Shown here one piece after another: positions 8,538 through 16,749 of a stretch of 64,000 nucleotides of DNA. The position numbers and the translations under genes were made by a program. The notes below the pieces were generated by a model. That model did no database searches and was not told the DNA's origin. It saw only the letters and a list, made by a program, of their open reading frames with translations. Source of the stretch: Corynebacterium singulare (GTDB taxonomy: Bacteria > Actinomycetota > Actinomycetes > Mycobacteriales > Mycobacteriaceae); NCBI RefSeq assembly GCF_000833575.1, contig NZ_CP010827.1:2381852-2445851 (forward strand). Direction: 5' to 3'. Within the stretch, counting starts at the first letter, position 1, and every line of letters starts with the position of its first letter.

Positions 8538-9950
8538 ATGCCTGGGCGCACCAATAGCTTCGTTGTCGTGGCCAACCGCCTGCCGGTGGATCTGGAGACG
8601 AACCTGGACGGCACCCGCACGTGGAAGGCCTCCCCCGGTGGCCTCGTCACCGCACTTTCCCCGATTCTGGAGGAACACCAGGGCTGCTGGGTGGGCTGGC
8701 CTGGTGTAGCCGATGCGGCTCCGGAGCCCTTCACCACCGACAACGGCGTCCTGCTCCACCCGGTGCGCCTCACCCAGGACGACTATGAGGCCTTCTATGA
8801 GGGCTTTTCCAATGCCACGCTATGGCCTCTCTACCACGACCTCATCGTCACGCCGGTGTATAACCGCGACTGGTGGGATGCCTACCGCGAGGTTAACCTG
8901 CGTTTTGCCAACGAAGTCGCCGCCGTCGCGGCCGAGAATGCCACGGTCTGGGTTCAGGATTACCAGCTTCAGCTCGTCCCCGGCATCCTGCGCCAGCTGC
9001 GCCCAGACCTCACCATCGGCTTCTTCTTGCATATTCCCTTTCCCTCACCGGATCTCTTCCGCCAGTTGCCGTGGCGTGAGGAGTTGGTGCGCGGGCTTCT
9101 CGACGCCAACCTGATCGGCTTCCACCTCGAATCCAACGCCCGCAACTTCCTCGAGCTCGCCCGCACCCAGGGCCTGAGCGTCGAGGGCGAGGTCAGCACC
9201 CGGAAGGTCACTGCCCGCATCACAACGAGCAGCGGCCATTCCGTAGGCGTGGGCGCCTTCCCCATTTCGATCGCGGCGGAGGATGAAGGGGCCGATGAGG
9301 GAGACACGGCCAAGCTCCGCGCCGAATTGGGCGACCCCAAACGCATCATTTTGGGTGTAGACCGCCTGGATTATACGAAGGGCATCCTGCAGCGCCTCAC
9401 CGCGTTTGAGGAGCTGCTGGAGACCGGTGCGCTGGATCCGGCGGAGGTAACGCTGGTGCAACTGGCAACACCGTCGCGCGAGCGCATCGACCATTACCGC
9501 GCCACGCGGTCCAAGGTGGAAGAGGCCGTGGGCCGCATCAATGGGCGCTTCAGCCAGCTGGGCCAGCCGGTTGTCCACTACCAGCACCGCTCGGTGCCGA
9601 AGGACGTACTGCGCCGCTACTACCGTCTGGCGGATGTCATGCTGGTGACGCCGTTTAAGGACGGCATGAATCTCGTGGCCAAGGAGTATGTGGCCAGTCA
9701 TGGCGACGGCTCGGGCGCGCTGGTGCTATCCGAGTTTGCTGGTGCTGCGGCGGAGCTGACGCAGGCCAACCTGTGTAATCCTTTCGATATCGAATCTATT
9801 AAGCGCGCTCTGCTCTCCGCGGTCAAGGCGCTCGATGAGTCCCCAGAGCTCATGCGCGAACACATGCAGGCGATGCACCGCCAGGTGCACGAACATGACA
9901 TCGTGCTGTGGTCAGAGTCCTTCCTCGGCGCGCTGGAGGAGGAGGCGTAA
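8538..9950 (+). CDS. otsA: Trehalose-6-phosphate synthase
   Basis: A 470-residue GT20 retaining glycosyltransferase that joins UDP-glucose (or ADP-glucose) to glucose-6-phosphate. Visible motifs are the N-terminal VANRLPV...GGLVTAL, HIPFPSPDLFRQLPWR, the sugar-nucleotide loop GVDRLDYTKGILQRL and the C-terminal FKDGMNLVAKEYVA. The length is normal. It is followed by a lipoprotein gene (1-nt overlap) and otsB. Together OtsA and OtsB make trehalose, which in corynebacteria is an osmolyte and the scaffold for trehalose mycolates of the outer membrane. Confidence 0.96.
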   Translation: MPGRTNSFVVVANRLPVDLETNLDGTRTWKASPGGLVTALSPILEEHQGCWVGWPGVADAAPEPFTTDNGVLLHPVRLTQDDYEAFYEGFSNATLWPLYHDLIVTPVYNRDWWDAYREVNLRFANEVAAVAAENATVWVQDYQLQLVPGILRQLRPDLTIGFFLHIPFPSPDLFRQLPWREELVRGLLDANLIGFHLESNARNFLELARTQGLSVEGEVSTRKVTARITTSSGHSVGVGAFPISIAAEDEGADEGDTAKLRAELGDPKRIILGVDRLDYTKGILQRLTAFEELLETGALDPAEVTLVQLATPSRERIDHYRATRSKVEEAVGRINGRFSQLGQPVVHYQHRSVPKDVLRRYYRLADVMLVTPFKDGMNLVAKEYVASHGDGSGALVLSEFAGAAAELTQANLCNPFDIESIKRALLSAVKALDESPELMREHMQAMHRQVHEHDIVLWSESFLGALEEEA

Positions 9951-10450
9951 TGCGCAAGTTGGCAGTAATGGCAGCGGTGCTGTGCCTAGCCACGCTCCCC
10001 GGGTGCTCCTCCGATGACGCTCCCGCCCCACGGGGAGACGACCTCATCGTGGGCAAGCAGTGGCAAGTCACCAACCTGTACACCACGCCGGAGGCACGCT
10101 CAGCAATTGCGCCGGACACAGCACAGGTACCGCACATGAGCTTTGGCGAGCACACGGTGGTGGGCTCGACGGGCTGTGTGCCGTTTACCGCTGAGGTGTC
10201 CTTCACCGAGGGTGAGAAGGATTCCACGATTTGGGATGCCGACGGCATGCTCGTGGAGAAGGTCGACTATGAGTCGGTAGCCGCGGGTGAGGAATGCACG
10301 GGCTCAGCACAGTGGGCAGACAAACTGCTGCGCAGCCTCATCGCGCAAGGCCATGAGTTTGATTTCACACTCAACCAGAACAATCAACTCGTGCTGACGT
10401 TGCGCACAGACAAGGTGGATTCACCCATCATCCGCATGGCCTCGCTGTAG
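9950..10450 (+). CDS. Small lipoprotein between otsA and otsB
   Basis: A 166-residue exported protein starting MRKLAVMAAVLCLATLPGC, a lipoprotein signal with lipobox LPGC. The ATG overlaps the otsA stop codon (TAATG), so translation is coupled. The mature part has conserved-looking segments (VGKQWQVTNLYTTPEA, TGCVPFTAEVSF) and a second Cys pair typical of secreted corynebacterial proteins, but no family was recognised. Its fixed position between otsA and otsB suggests an envelope role linked to trehalose, which is inference only. Confidence 0.82.
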   Translation: MRKLAVMAAVLCLATLPGCSSDDAPAPRGDDLIVGKQWQVTNLYTTPEARSAIAPDTAQVPHMSFGEHTVVGSTGCVPFTAEVSFTEGEKDSTIWDADGMLVEKVDYESVAAGEECTGSAQWADKLLRSLIAQGHEFDFTLNQNNQLVLTLRTDKVDSPIIRMASL

Positions 10451-10466
10451 CACTAGGGTTGGGAGC

Positions 10467-11210
10467 ATGATCAATGCTCTTGCCTCAACACAGCACCTTG
10501 CGGTGGTCTCCGATTTCGATGGCACGCTGGCGGGTTTTGCTCGCAGCCCTTATGCCGTAACGCCGGAGCAGCGCTCCCTCGACGCCCTCGCGGCCCTGGC
10601 GCAATTGCCGAACACCACGGTGGCGGTGTTGTCCGGCCGCCACCTGGACGGCCTCAAGCGTGTGTGCCCCCTGCGCGAGCCGGTACTCATGGGAGGCTCG
10701 CATGGCGCGGAATCTTCGTGGGAGGACTCCTCCCTCACCCCAGAAATGGAAGCGCACCTGGCACGGAAGGAAGCCGAGATCAAGGAGATCATTGCCCGCC
10801 ATCCCGGCGCGGAACTGGAGGTCAAGCCCTTCCAGCGCGTGCTGCATCTGCGTGCTTTGGAGCTACAGGACCCTGCCGCCGCGGCTGCTGCTTATGAGGA
10901 GGGCGCGGCGTTGAGCGCGGATGGTTACCCCAAGACAACCGGCAAATGTGTCGTCGAATTCTCCGCCACGCAGGCGACGAAAGGCACCTGGATTGCGGGC
11001 CTGCGGGAGCGTGTCGGCGCCACGGCGGTGGTGTTCCTCGGGGACGACACCACCGACGAAGATGGCTTTGCCGTGCTCAACCAGCCGCCGGACCTCGGCG
11101 TGAAGGTCGGCGAAGGCGCAACCCAGGCCGCACACCGCGTGCCCGACATCGCCGCGGTGTCGGATTTCCTCGAGCAGCTCGCCACTGCCCGCGGCAGAGC
11201 ACTGCACTAG
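10467..11210 (+). CDS. otsB: Trehalose-6-phosphate phosphatase
   Basis: A 247-residue HAD-superfamily phosphatase that releases trehalose from trehalose-6-phosphate. HAD motif I is DFDGTLAGF with the nucleophile Asp near residue 19. SGRHLDGL and GGSHGAE follow, and motif IV is FLGDDTTDEDGFAVL. It completes the OtsAB pathway begun upstream. Its stop codon overlaps that of the convergent LacI-type gene by 4 bp (CTAG), so the two genes share no spacer. Confidence 0.95.
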   Translation: MINALASTQHLAVVSDFDGTLAGFARSPYAVTPEQRSLDALAALAQLPNTTVAVLSGRHLDGLKRVCPLREPVLMGGSHGAESSWEDSSLTPEMEAHLARKEAEIKEIIARHPGAELEVKPFQRVLHLRALELQDPAAAAAAYEEGAALSADGYPKTTGKCVVEFSATQATKGTWIAGLRERVGATAVVFLGDDTTDEDGFAVLNQPPDLGVKVGEGATQAAHRVPDIAAVSDFLEQLATARGRALH

Positions 11211-12331
11211 ACGTTCGGCGGCGCGACCGTGCGGCCCTCATGGAAGCTCGTGCGCAGGACCTTCCGCGGCGACTCCTCTCTCTTGACTGAGGCAGCGCGG
11301 GGAGCGGGTTCACTGGCGGCGCGGTCGATGAGGTCAGCCAGCATGTGTCCGGCTGCGGCGCCCTTCGCCTTATTGGGCTGCACAACGGTGCTCAAGCCCA
11401 CGGCCAGTGCTGGGGCAATGCCGTCGAAGCCAGTGACGGAGAGCTGCTCGGGGACTGCGATGCCGTGGTCACGGGCATAGGCCAGGACGCCGAGCGCCAT
11501 CGAGTCCGTGGTGCACAACACCGCGGTGAGCTCTGGGTGCGCGTTCAACAATTCCTCCGCTGCCGCATAGGCCGTGCGGGCATCATTGATGTGGCGGGTA
11601 ACCACCGGAATCGACTCCGGCGGCAGGCCCGCGTCCGCAAAGACGTCGAGAGCTCCCACCACGCGCGAGCGCTGGACGTGCATATCGGCCTCTGCGAGTT
11701 GCTCCGGCGAGACCACACCGTCGAGGCGCTCGCGGTGCAGGCGGATGGCAAGGATGCCAATGCGGGTATGGGAGGCGCGAACAAGTGCTCGCGCCGCCAG
11801 TGCTATCGCGGCGCGGTCATCGATGCCGACGAAGGGCAAGCCGGAATCCGTGGGCTGATCACACACCACGACGGGCAGACCGCGGCGCCGCACGGCCTCA
11901 AGGTAGGCATCACCCGCAGCAACGGAGTACACCACGAACCCGTCCACCGCGGCTGAGCCAACGAGTTGGGCCGCGTGGGCGTCGTCAGGCGCGCCCACCG
12001 TGTCGGGACCTGCCGGGATGAGCGTGAGCGTGGTGCTTGCGCCCGCGGAGGCCTCCGCCATGCCCGCGAGAAAATCCACCGAAGCCATGTCTTCGAAGGC
12101 GTAGGACAGGTGCTCGGTAAGCAGAACCCCCACCGAGCCCTGGCGGCGTGTGCGCAGACTGCGTGCGGTGGGGTCTGGACCCGTGTAGCCGCGCGCAGCG
12201 GCCGCAGCGAGGATGCGCTCGCGGGTGGCCGGCGCCAGTTGGTCAGGGCGGTTGTAAGCGTTAGACACCGTGGTGCGGGAGACCCCGAGTTCGGCGGCGA
12301 GAGAGGCCAGCGTCGTGCTGCGAGTGGACAT
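11207..12331 (-). CDS. ipsA: LacI-family regulator, IpsA-like
   Basis: A 374-residue repressor or activator. The N-terminal LacI HTH is TTLASLAAELGVSRTTVSNAYNRPDQL with a hinge helix near residue 55. A periplasmic-binding-like sensor domain follows (VDGFVVYSVAAGD, TGFDGIAPA). In C. glutamicum the LacI-type gene next to otsB and the Mn/Zn ABC operon is ipsA, the inositol-responsive activator of ino1 (inositol lipid and mycothiol synthesis); the symbol is given on synteny plus family. ATG 12331 is chosen because GTAAGGTAACC precedes it; an upstream ATG at 12373 has no ribosome site. A perfect palindrome CTAACGCGTTAG at 12383-12394 is a candidate operator. Confidence 0.78.
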   Translation of the reverse strand: MSTRSTTLASLAAELGVSRTTVSNAYNRPDQLAPATRERILAAAAARGYTGPDPTARSLRTRRQGSVGVLLTEHLSYAFEDMASVDFLAGMAEASAGASTTLTLIPAGPDTVGAPDDAHAAQLVGSAAVDGFVVYSVAAGDAYLEAVRRRGLPVVVCDQPTDSGLPFVGIDDRAAIALAARALVRASHTRIGILAIRLHRERLDGVVSPEQLAEADMHVQRSRVVGALDVFADAGLPPESIPVVTRHINDARTAYAAAEELLNAHPELTAVLCTTDSMALGVLAYARDHGIAVPEQLSVTGFDGIAPALAVGLSTVVQPNKAKGAAAGHMLADLIDRAASEPAPRAASVKREESPRKVLRTSFHEGRTVAPPNV

Positions 12332-12350
12332 GCCGGTTACCTTACCCTTT

Positions 12351-12404
12351 TTCAACTCATTATCATTTGACAACGTTTTTCACTAACGCGTTAGAATGGG
12401 CAAC
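12351..12404 (+). promoter_or_regulatory. znuA promoter with Zur-like box and LacI-type palindrome
   Basis: The plus strand has -35 TTGACA (12367-12372) and -10 TAGAAT (12392-12397), 19 bp apart, with the -10 ending 7 nt before ATG 12405: a leaderless layout. On the minus strand 12351-12371 has AAATGATAATGA, close to the core of actinobacterial Zur boxes, overlapping the -35. CTAACGCGTTAG (12383-12394) is a perfect 12-bp palindrome with the central CG of LacI-type operators, overlapping the -10. Zinc repression and LacI-type control are inferred. Confidence 0.55.
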
Positions 12405-13541
12405 ATGACTACACCCCTCTCACGCCGCGCTTGGCGCCGCCCCACCGCCCTCCTCTTCGCCGCCACCCTTGGCTGCGCATCGCTGACCGCTTGTTCCTCC
12501 AGCAGCGACAATGCCAACGGTTCTGATGGCGCAGACGCGGAAAATGACACCATCCACGTCGTCGCCTCGACCTCCATCTGGGCCGACGTAGCGCAGGCAG
12601 TGGTGGACACCGCGAAGACTGACGTCAATGTCGACGTCGAGGCCATTGTCACCGGCAACGGCGTAGACCCTCACCACTTCGAGCCAACAGCTGCCGACAT
12701 TGCCAAGGCCAACGAAGCCGATGTCATCATCGCCGGTGGCGGCGGCTACGACGCCTGGCTCTACCAGGCGGTGAAGAACCAGGACAACATCATCCACGCC
12801 CTTCCGCTGACCGAGCACAACCACGACCACGACCACGAGGGTCATGATCATGAGCACGCGCACGAAGAAGGCCACGAGCACGAACACGCGCACGAAGAGG
12901 GCCACGAGCACGAGCACGCGCACGAAGAAGGCCACGAACACGAGCACGAAGAAGGCCACGAGCACGAGCACGCGCATAGCGACGAGCACGTCAGCATGGA
13001 CGAGGCCAAGAAGATCGCCGCCGAGCACCCGGAGAAGATCACCAACATCGAAGGCAATGAGCACGTCTGGTACGACGCCGCCGCCATCGAGAAAGTCGCC
13101 ACCGAGGTCGCGGCCATGGTCAACAAGACCAACCCGGATGCCAAGGCAACCGCGAACCCGCTGCTGAAGAGGGTGGAGAAGATTAAGGCGCGCGTCGAGA
13201 AGCTGCCCACGAAGAACTACGCGCAGACCGAGCCGATTGCGGACTACATCATGAAGTACACCGACAGCACCGACGTCACCCCGGAGGGCTACCGCAAGGC
13301 CACCGTTGCCGAGGGCGAGCCGAGTGCCGCTGACCTAGCGAGCTTCCTCGAGGCCATCACCAACGGCGAGGTGGACCTGCTCATCTTCAACCCGCAAACC
13401 GAAACCGACATGACCCAGCGCATCCGACAGGCCGCCGAGGACAAGGACATCCCGGTCGTCGAGATTGGAGAGACCCCGCCGGAGAACACCAACTTCCTTG
13501 ACTACTACGAGGAAGCCGTCAGCGCTCTCGAGGCTGCATAA
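12405..13541 (+). CDS. znuA: Zinc/manganese ABC transporter substrate-binding lipoprotein
   Basis: A 378-residue cluster A-I (ZnuA/TroA) metal-binding lipoprotein. The signal peptide ends in SLTAC (Cys about 30). Metal ligands lie in DPHHFEPT (about 89-96) and NEHVWYD (about 218-224), with a further ligand expected in the C-terminal lobe. Between them is a His/Glu/Asp loop (about 138-195) with roughly two dozen histidines, typical of zinc-specific ZnuA proteins. The ATG at 12405 is preferred to 12396, which lies inside the -10 box. It is the first gene of znuA-znuC-znuB. The symbol reflects the His-rich loop; Mn use is not excluded. Confidence 0.88.
   Translation: MTTPLSRRAWRRPTALLFAATLGCASLTACSSSSDNANGSDGADAENDTIHVVASTSIWADVAQAVVDTAKTDVNVDVEAIVTGNGVDPHHFEPTAADIAKANEADVIIAGGGGYDAWLYQAVKNQDNIIHALPLTEHNHDHDHEGHDHEHAHEEGHEHEHAHEEGHEHEHAHEEGHEHEHEEGHEHEHAHSDEHVSMDEAKKIAAEHPEKITNIEGNEHVWYDAAAIEKVATEVAAMVNKTNPDAKATANPLLKRVEKIKARVEKLPTKNYAQTEPIADYIMKYTDSTDVTPEGYRKATVAEGEPSAADLASFLEAITNGEVDLLIFNPQTETDMTQRIRQAAEDKDIPVVEIGETPPENTNFLDYYEEAVSALEAA
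12861..12974 (+). repeat. Tandem repeat encoding the His-rich loop of ZnuA
   Basis: Three near-identical 30-bp units (12861-12890, 12891-12920, 12945-12974) and one 24-bp unit (12921-12944) encode HEEGHEHEHA repeats. The near identity suggests recent duplication and possible length variation between strains. Confidence 0.85.
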
Positions 13542-14243
13542 GTGCTCGTCTCCTTTCACAATGCTGCAGTGGAACCACTGTGGTCGGAGCTGAATCTCGC
13601 CGTGGACCGCGGCGAGTTCATCGCCGTTTTAGGGCCCAACGGCGTGGGCAAGTCGACGTTGCTCGGCACCATCCTGGGAACGCGGAAGCTCACGACGGGC
13701 ACGGTGGACGTCGATTGTCGCGTGGGCTTCATCCCCCAACAGCGCATGTTCCCCGCTGACCTCCCGCTGCGCGCCCGCGACCTCGTGTCCCTCTCCTTGG
13801 CACACGGCGCTTTCCGACGCCGCCGCCCACCCCACCACCGCGTCGACGCACTGCTGGAGGAAGTCGGCGCAACGGGCATAGCGGATCGGCGCGTGGGCCA
13901 GCTCTCCGGCGGCCAGCAGCAGCTCATCCGCCAGGCGCAAGCCCTCGCCAACGACCCAGAACTCATCCTTGCCGATGAGCCGCTGCTGTCGCTGGACCCG
14001 GGAAGGCAGCAGGCGACCGTCGAGAAGCTCAATGCGTGGCGTCACGAACGCGGCACCTCCATCCTCTTCGTCACCCACGGCATCAATCCCGTGCTGGGTG
14101 TGGTGGACAAGGTGCTCTACCTCGCGCCCAACGGGCACATGTTCGGCACGGTGGATGAGGTCATGCGCTCGGAGGTGCTCTCGGAGCTGTACGGCTCGTC
14201 CGTGAAGGTCCTCAACGTCGATGGGAGGCTCATCGTTGTCTAA
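13542..14243 (+). CDS. znuC: Zinc/manganese ABC transporter ATPase
   Basis: A 233-residue ATP-binding subunit. Walker A is GPNGVGKST (about 31-39), the signature is LSGGQQQLIRQAQAL, and Walker B is LILADEPLLSLD followed by the switch histidine in FVTHGINP. The GTG start directly follows the znuA stop codon, and the end overlaps the permease gene. It powers import of the metal delivered by the His-rich lipoprotein. Confidence 0.92.
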   Translation: MLVSFHNAAVEPLWSELNLAVDRGEFIAVLGPNGVGKSTLLGTILGTRKLTTGTVDVDCRVGFIPQQRMFPADLPLRARDLVSLSLAHGAFRRRRPPHHRVDALLEEVGATGIADRRVGQLSGGQQQLIRQAQALANDPELILADEPLLSLDPGRQQATVEKLNAWRHERGTSILFVTHGINPVLGVVDKVLYLAPNGHMFGTVDEVMRSEVLSELYGSSVKVLNVDGRLIVV

Positions 14244-15174
14244 GTTCCTCGAGGATACTCAGTATTTGCTGGGCGTCGATTTCGTACAGGATGCACTCAT
14301 CGCCTGCGCACTCCTGGGCATCCTTTCTGGCGTGATGACCTCCTTAATTGTGCTGCGCCAGATGTCTTTTTCCGTGCATGCCACCTCGGAGCTCGCGCTC
14401 ATGGGTGCGGCCGCAGCGCTGTTGTTCGGACTGAACATCGGCTTCGGCGCGATTGCCGGCGCCATCGTCGCCGCCATCATTCTGGCGGTGCTCGGCCTCA
14501 AAGGCCAACAGGACAGCGCCATCGGCGTGGTCATGAGCTTTGGCCTAGGCTTGTCGGTGTTATTCCTGCACCTCTACCCTGGCAACGCCAACACCGCTAT
14601 GACGCTGCTGACCGGACAAATCGTCGGTGTATCTTCGGCGTCCGTGTGGCTGCTGGCGGCGACGACCGTCATCATTGTCGCAGCCGTTACTATTTTGTGG
14701 CGCCCGCTTCTTTTTGCCTCCGCGGACCCTGTCATGGCGCAGGCAGCGGGCGTGCCGGTGAAAGCCCTCTCCGTGGTCTTCGCAGTTCTTGTCGGTTTGA
14801 CCGCCGCGCAGTCGGTGCAGATCGTCGGCTCGCTGCTCGTCATGGCTTTGCTCATCACACCCGGCGCGGCGGCGGTGCAGATTACCTCCTCCCCGCTGCG
14901 CGCGGTGGTGTGGGCAACCATCTTCGCGGAGGTCTCCGCCGTGGGAGGGTTTATTCTGTCGCTAGCGCCGGGCCTGCCGGTGTCGGTCTTCGTGACCACT
15001 ATTTCTTTTGTCATTTACCTGGTTTGCCGTCTAATCGGCTGGCTACGCAACCGCCGCGCGGTTCGCGACGACATCGCCGCCGCCCGCGTCACCAAAGCTC
15101 ACTTCGAGGGCCGCAGCGATTCGGAAAAGCACCACACCAGCACCCACGACGAGCACTGCGCCCACCCCGACTAA
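14236..15174 (+). CDS. znuB: Zinc/manganese ABC transporter permease
   Basis: A 312-residue ABC-3 family permease with eight or nine hydrophobic helices. Family segments include LRQMSFSVHATSELALMGAAAALLFG and the EAA-like GSLLVMALLITPGAAA. TTG at 14236 is preferred because GGGAGG lies 7 nt upstream; an ATG at 14221 consists of that ribosome site itself. It overlaps znuC by 8 bp. The C-terminal tail is His-rich (SEKHHTSTHDEHCAHPD) and may act as a cytoplasmic metal sensor or chelator. Confidence 0.9.
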   Translation: MSKFLEDTQYLLGVDFVQDALIACALLGILSGVMTSLIVLRQMSFSVHATSELALMGAAAALLFGLNIGFGAIAGAIVAAIILAVLGLKGQQDSAIGVVMSFGLGLSVLFLHLYPGNANTAMTLLTGQIVGVSSASVWLLAATTVIIVAAVTILWRPLLFASADPVMAQAAGVPVKALSVVFAVLVGLTAAQSVQIVGSLLVMALLITPGAAAVQITSSPLRAVVWATIFAEVSAVGGFILSLAPGLPVSVFVTTISFVIYLVCRLIGWLRNRRAVRDDIAAARVTKAHFEGRSDSEKHHTSTHDEHCAHPD

Positions 15175-15185
15175 ACTTTTGTTCC

Positions 15186-15986
15186 ATGACCATCGTGGAA
15201 TTTCAGGGATTCAAGCGTAAATACACCGTCGTCGCGCCGGAAGATCCCGGCCCGAACCAGCTGCTTTTCCTCCACGGTTCGCTGCAAAATGGCAGCGTGA
15301 TGCGGCGCTTTACAAACGGCACTTTTGATGAGCTCGCCGCCCGCACGGGCACGGTGGTTGTCTACCCCGACGGTGTGGATAGGCACTTCAACGACGCCCG
15401 CGGGGTACTGCCGGTCAAGGCCCGTGAGCTTGGCATTGACGACGTCGCCTTTCTCCAGCACGTCGCCGCCACCGTGCAGGAGGAATACGGCACGCAGCGC
15501 ACCTACGCCTGCGGTTATTCCAACGGTGGGCAGATGGTAATACGCCTGCTTTTCGACGCCCCCGGCTTCCTCGACGGCGCCTGCATCTTCGCCTCGACGA
15601 TGGGCAGCGGCGCTAACCATGCGCCGTCTAATCCCGAGGGCTATAAGCCCACCCCAATTCTCATGATGCACGGCACTGCGGACCCGCTAGCGCCTTATGA
15701 AGGCGGCCAAGCTGGCCTCGCGAATAGCTCCCGCGGCGAGGTTACTTCCGCGTTGTGGACTGCGCAGCGCTTCGCCACGATGAACGGTTGCTCTAAGGCC
15801 AAGGTAACCCGCCCGTTTTCTGATGTGTCTTTGCACTCCTGGGAAGGTGACAACCCCGTCGAACTGTGGACCATGGAAGGCGTGGGCCACGTCATCCCCT
15901 CGGGCAACGGGCTCGACGCGCGCTTGGGCCCGAATACCGATAGCTTCATCGCAGCCCAGGTGGTGGAGGACTTCTTCGGCTTTTAG
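15186..15986 (+). CDS. PHB-depolymerase-type esterase (alpha/beta hydrolase)
   Basis: A 266-residue alpha/beta hydrolase of the LpqC / feruloyl esterase / PHB depolymerase group. LFLHGSLQNG forms the oxyanion region, GYSNGGQ carries the nucleophile Ser, HGTADPLAPYEG the acid Asp, and GVGHVIPSG the His. There is no signal peptide with the ATG at 15186, so it is probably cytosolic. The frame stays open far upstream, but that part is antisense-like overlap with znuB, and the ATG at 15186 follows the znuB stop by 11 nt. It may be a distal member of the znu operon. The substrate is unknown. Confidence 0.82.
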   Translation: MTIVEFQGFKRKYTVVAPEDPGPNQLLFLHGSLQNGSVMRRFTNGTFDELAARTGTVVVYPDGVDRHFNDARGVLPVKARELGIDDVAFLQHVAATVQEEYGTQRTYACGYSNGGQMVIRLLFDAPGFLDGACIFASTMGSGANHAPSNPEGYKPTPILMMHGTADPLAPYEGGQAGLANSSRGEVTSALWTAQRFATMNGCSKAKVTRPFSDVSLHSWEGDNPVELWTMEGVGHVIPSGNGLDARLGPNTDSFIAAQVVEDFFGF

Positions 15987-16029
15987 CCCCGCGGCTCGCC
16001 TCCCCCACCACCTACCCAGCCCTGGAAAT

Positions 16030-16130
16030 GCAGCTCTCTGGTGGATTGCAGGGCGTCGGCAAGCGCGTGAAAATGCGAACAGGAGGTCTGGTTTTCCTGC
16101 CCTGGGAATTTGCAACAGGATTGGCAGCTC
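16030..16130. repeat. Interspersed repeat copy R1 (left flank of bacteriocin cassette)
   Basis: The first 54 bases (16030-16083) are identical to 19805-19858, and the similarity continues with scattered mismatches to about 16120. It begins GCAGCTCTCTGGTGGATTGC and lies between the esterase stop and the LuxR stop; the luxR TGA falls at its right edge. No transposase is present, so it may be an interspersed repeat or MITE-like element. Confidence 0.85.
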
Positions 16131-16749
16131 AACCCATAGCGGGTAAGGTTTTGATGGCTAACTGGACTCTGTTCTCTGCAGCAAAGATGTCAAGCAGCTG
16201 GGAAACTATTTTCTTGATCATCGGCACAGAAAGATGTGTTTCTTCCGCGATGCCATTATTTGAGTGCCCACATACAATTCCGTTTAGAATTCGAAGCTGA
16301 ATTGCGGATAGTCGCTCGAGGTTTCGCTGCATATCTGGTTCAGGCATTGTCCCAACAGCTACGCCGTTTATATCGAAGCAACAACTTAATTTGAGGCCCC
16401 CATGGCCGGAGCGAGCTTCCCGGGTAACCACACAATGTGCAGACGCGCCCAAATTGATTGCCTTTTGAAGCTTCTCACGCGAATGCTGTGAATAATCCAC
16501 CAAGTAAATGAAATCGCTGCTCTTTAACTCTTGTATATCCCATACCCAGGTCGCCGAGTCTTTGCGCTCGCACAACACCAGCAATTGCTCCTGTGAGCGA
16601 GACAATGCATTCAGCAGCTCCCTTTGAGTGGACGCACATTCAACCTGGGGCCAGAGGAAGTAGCGTCTTAGCTCATCGAGTATCGGTTGCTCATCGTCTC
16701 GGATGCCAGCGAGCAGACACGGCATATCCGAGTATTTCAATCGCCACAC
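16129..16749 (-). CDS. LuxR-type regulator of the bacteriocin operon
   Basis: A 206-residue protein. The C-terminal part (about 147-200: LSAIQLRILNGIVCGHSNNGIAEETHLSVPMIKKIVSQLL) is a LuxR/NarL-type HTH. The N-terminal about 130 residues resemble a response-regulator fold but lack an obvious phosphorylatable Asp signature, so the input signal is unknown. The GTG start overlaps the TAG of the ABC ATPase gene (TAGTG), which ties it to the operon; an ATG eight codons in is the alternative. The stop lies at the edge of repeat R1. It is AT-richer than flanking genes. A dedicated regulator is not a standard component of known lactococcin 972 loci. Confidence 0.75.
   Translation of the reverse strand: MWRLKYSDMPCLLAGIRDDEQPILDELRRYFLWPQVECASTQRELLNALSRSQEQLLVLCERKDSATWVWDIQELKSSDFIYLVDYSQHSREKLQKAINLGASAHCVVTREARSGHGGLKLSCCFDINGVAVGTMPEPDMQRNLERLSAIQLRILNGIVCGHSNNGIAEETHLSVPMIKKIVSQLLDIFAAENRVQLAIKTLPAMG

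Noticed and set aside
12405..13541. Pure manganese specificity for the ABC importer
   Set aside because: The long His-rich loop and Zur-like box favour zinc; manganese cannot be excluded but was not chosen.
14646..15185. Upstream extension of the esterase frame through znuB
   Set aside because: Arg/Ala/Gly-rich translation without homology; the ATG at 15186 starts the conserved hydrolase.
16030..16300. Small open frames inside the R1 and R2 repeats
   Set aside because: Short, not preceded by ribosome sites, and differ between copies; they are part of the repeat, not genes.
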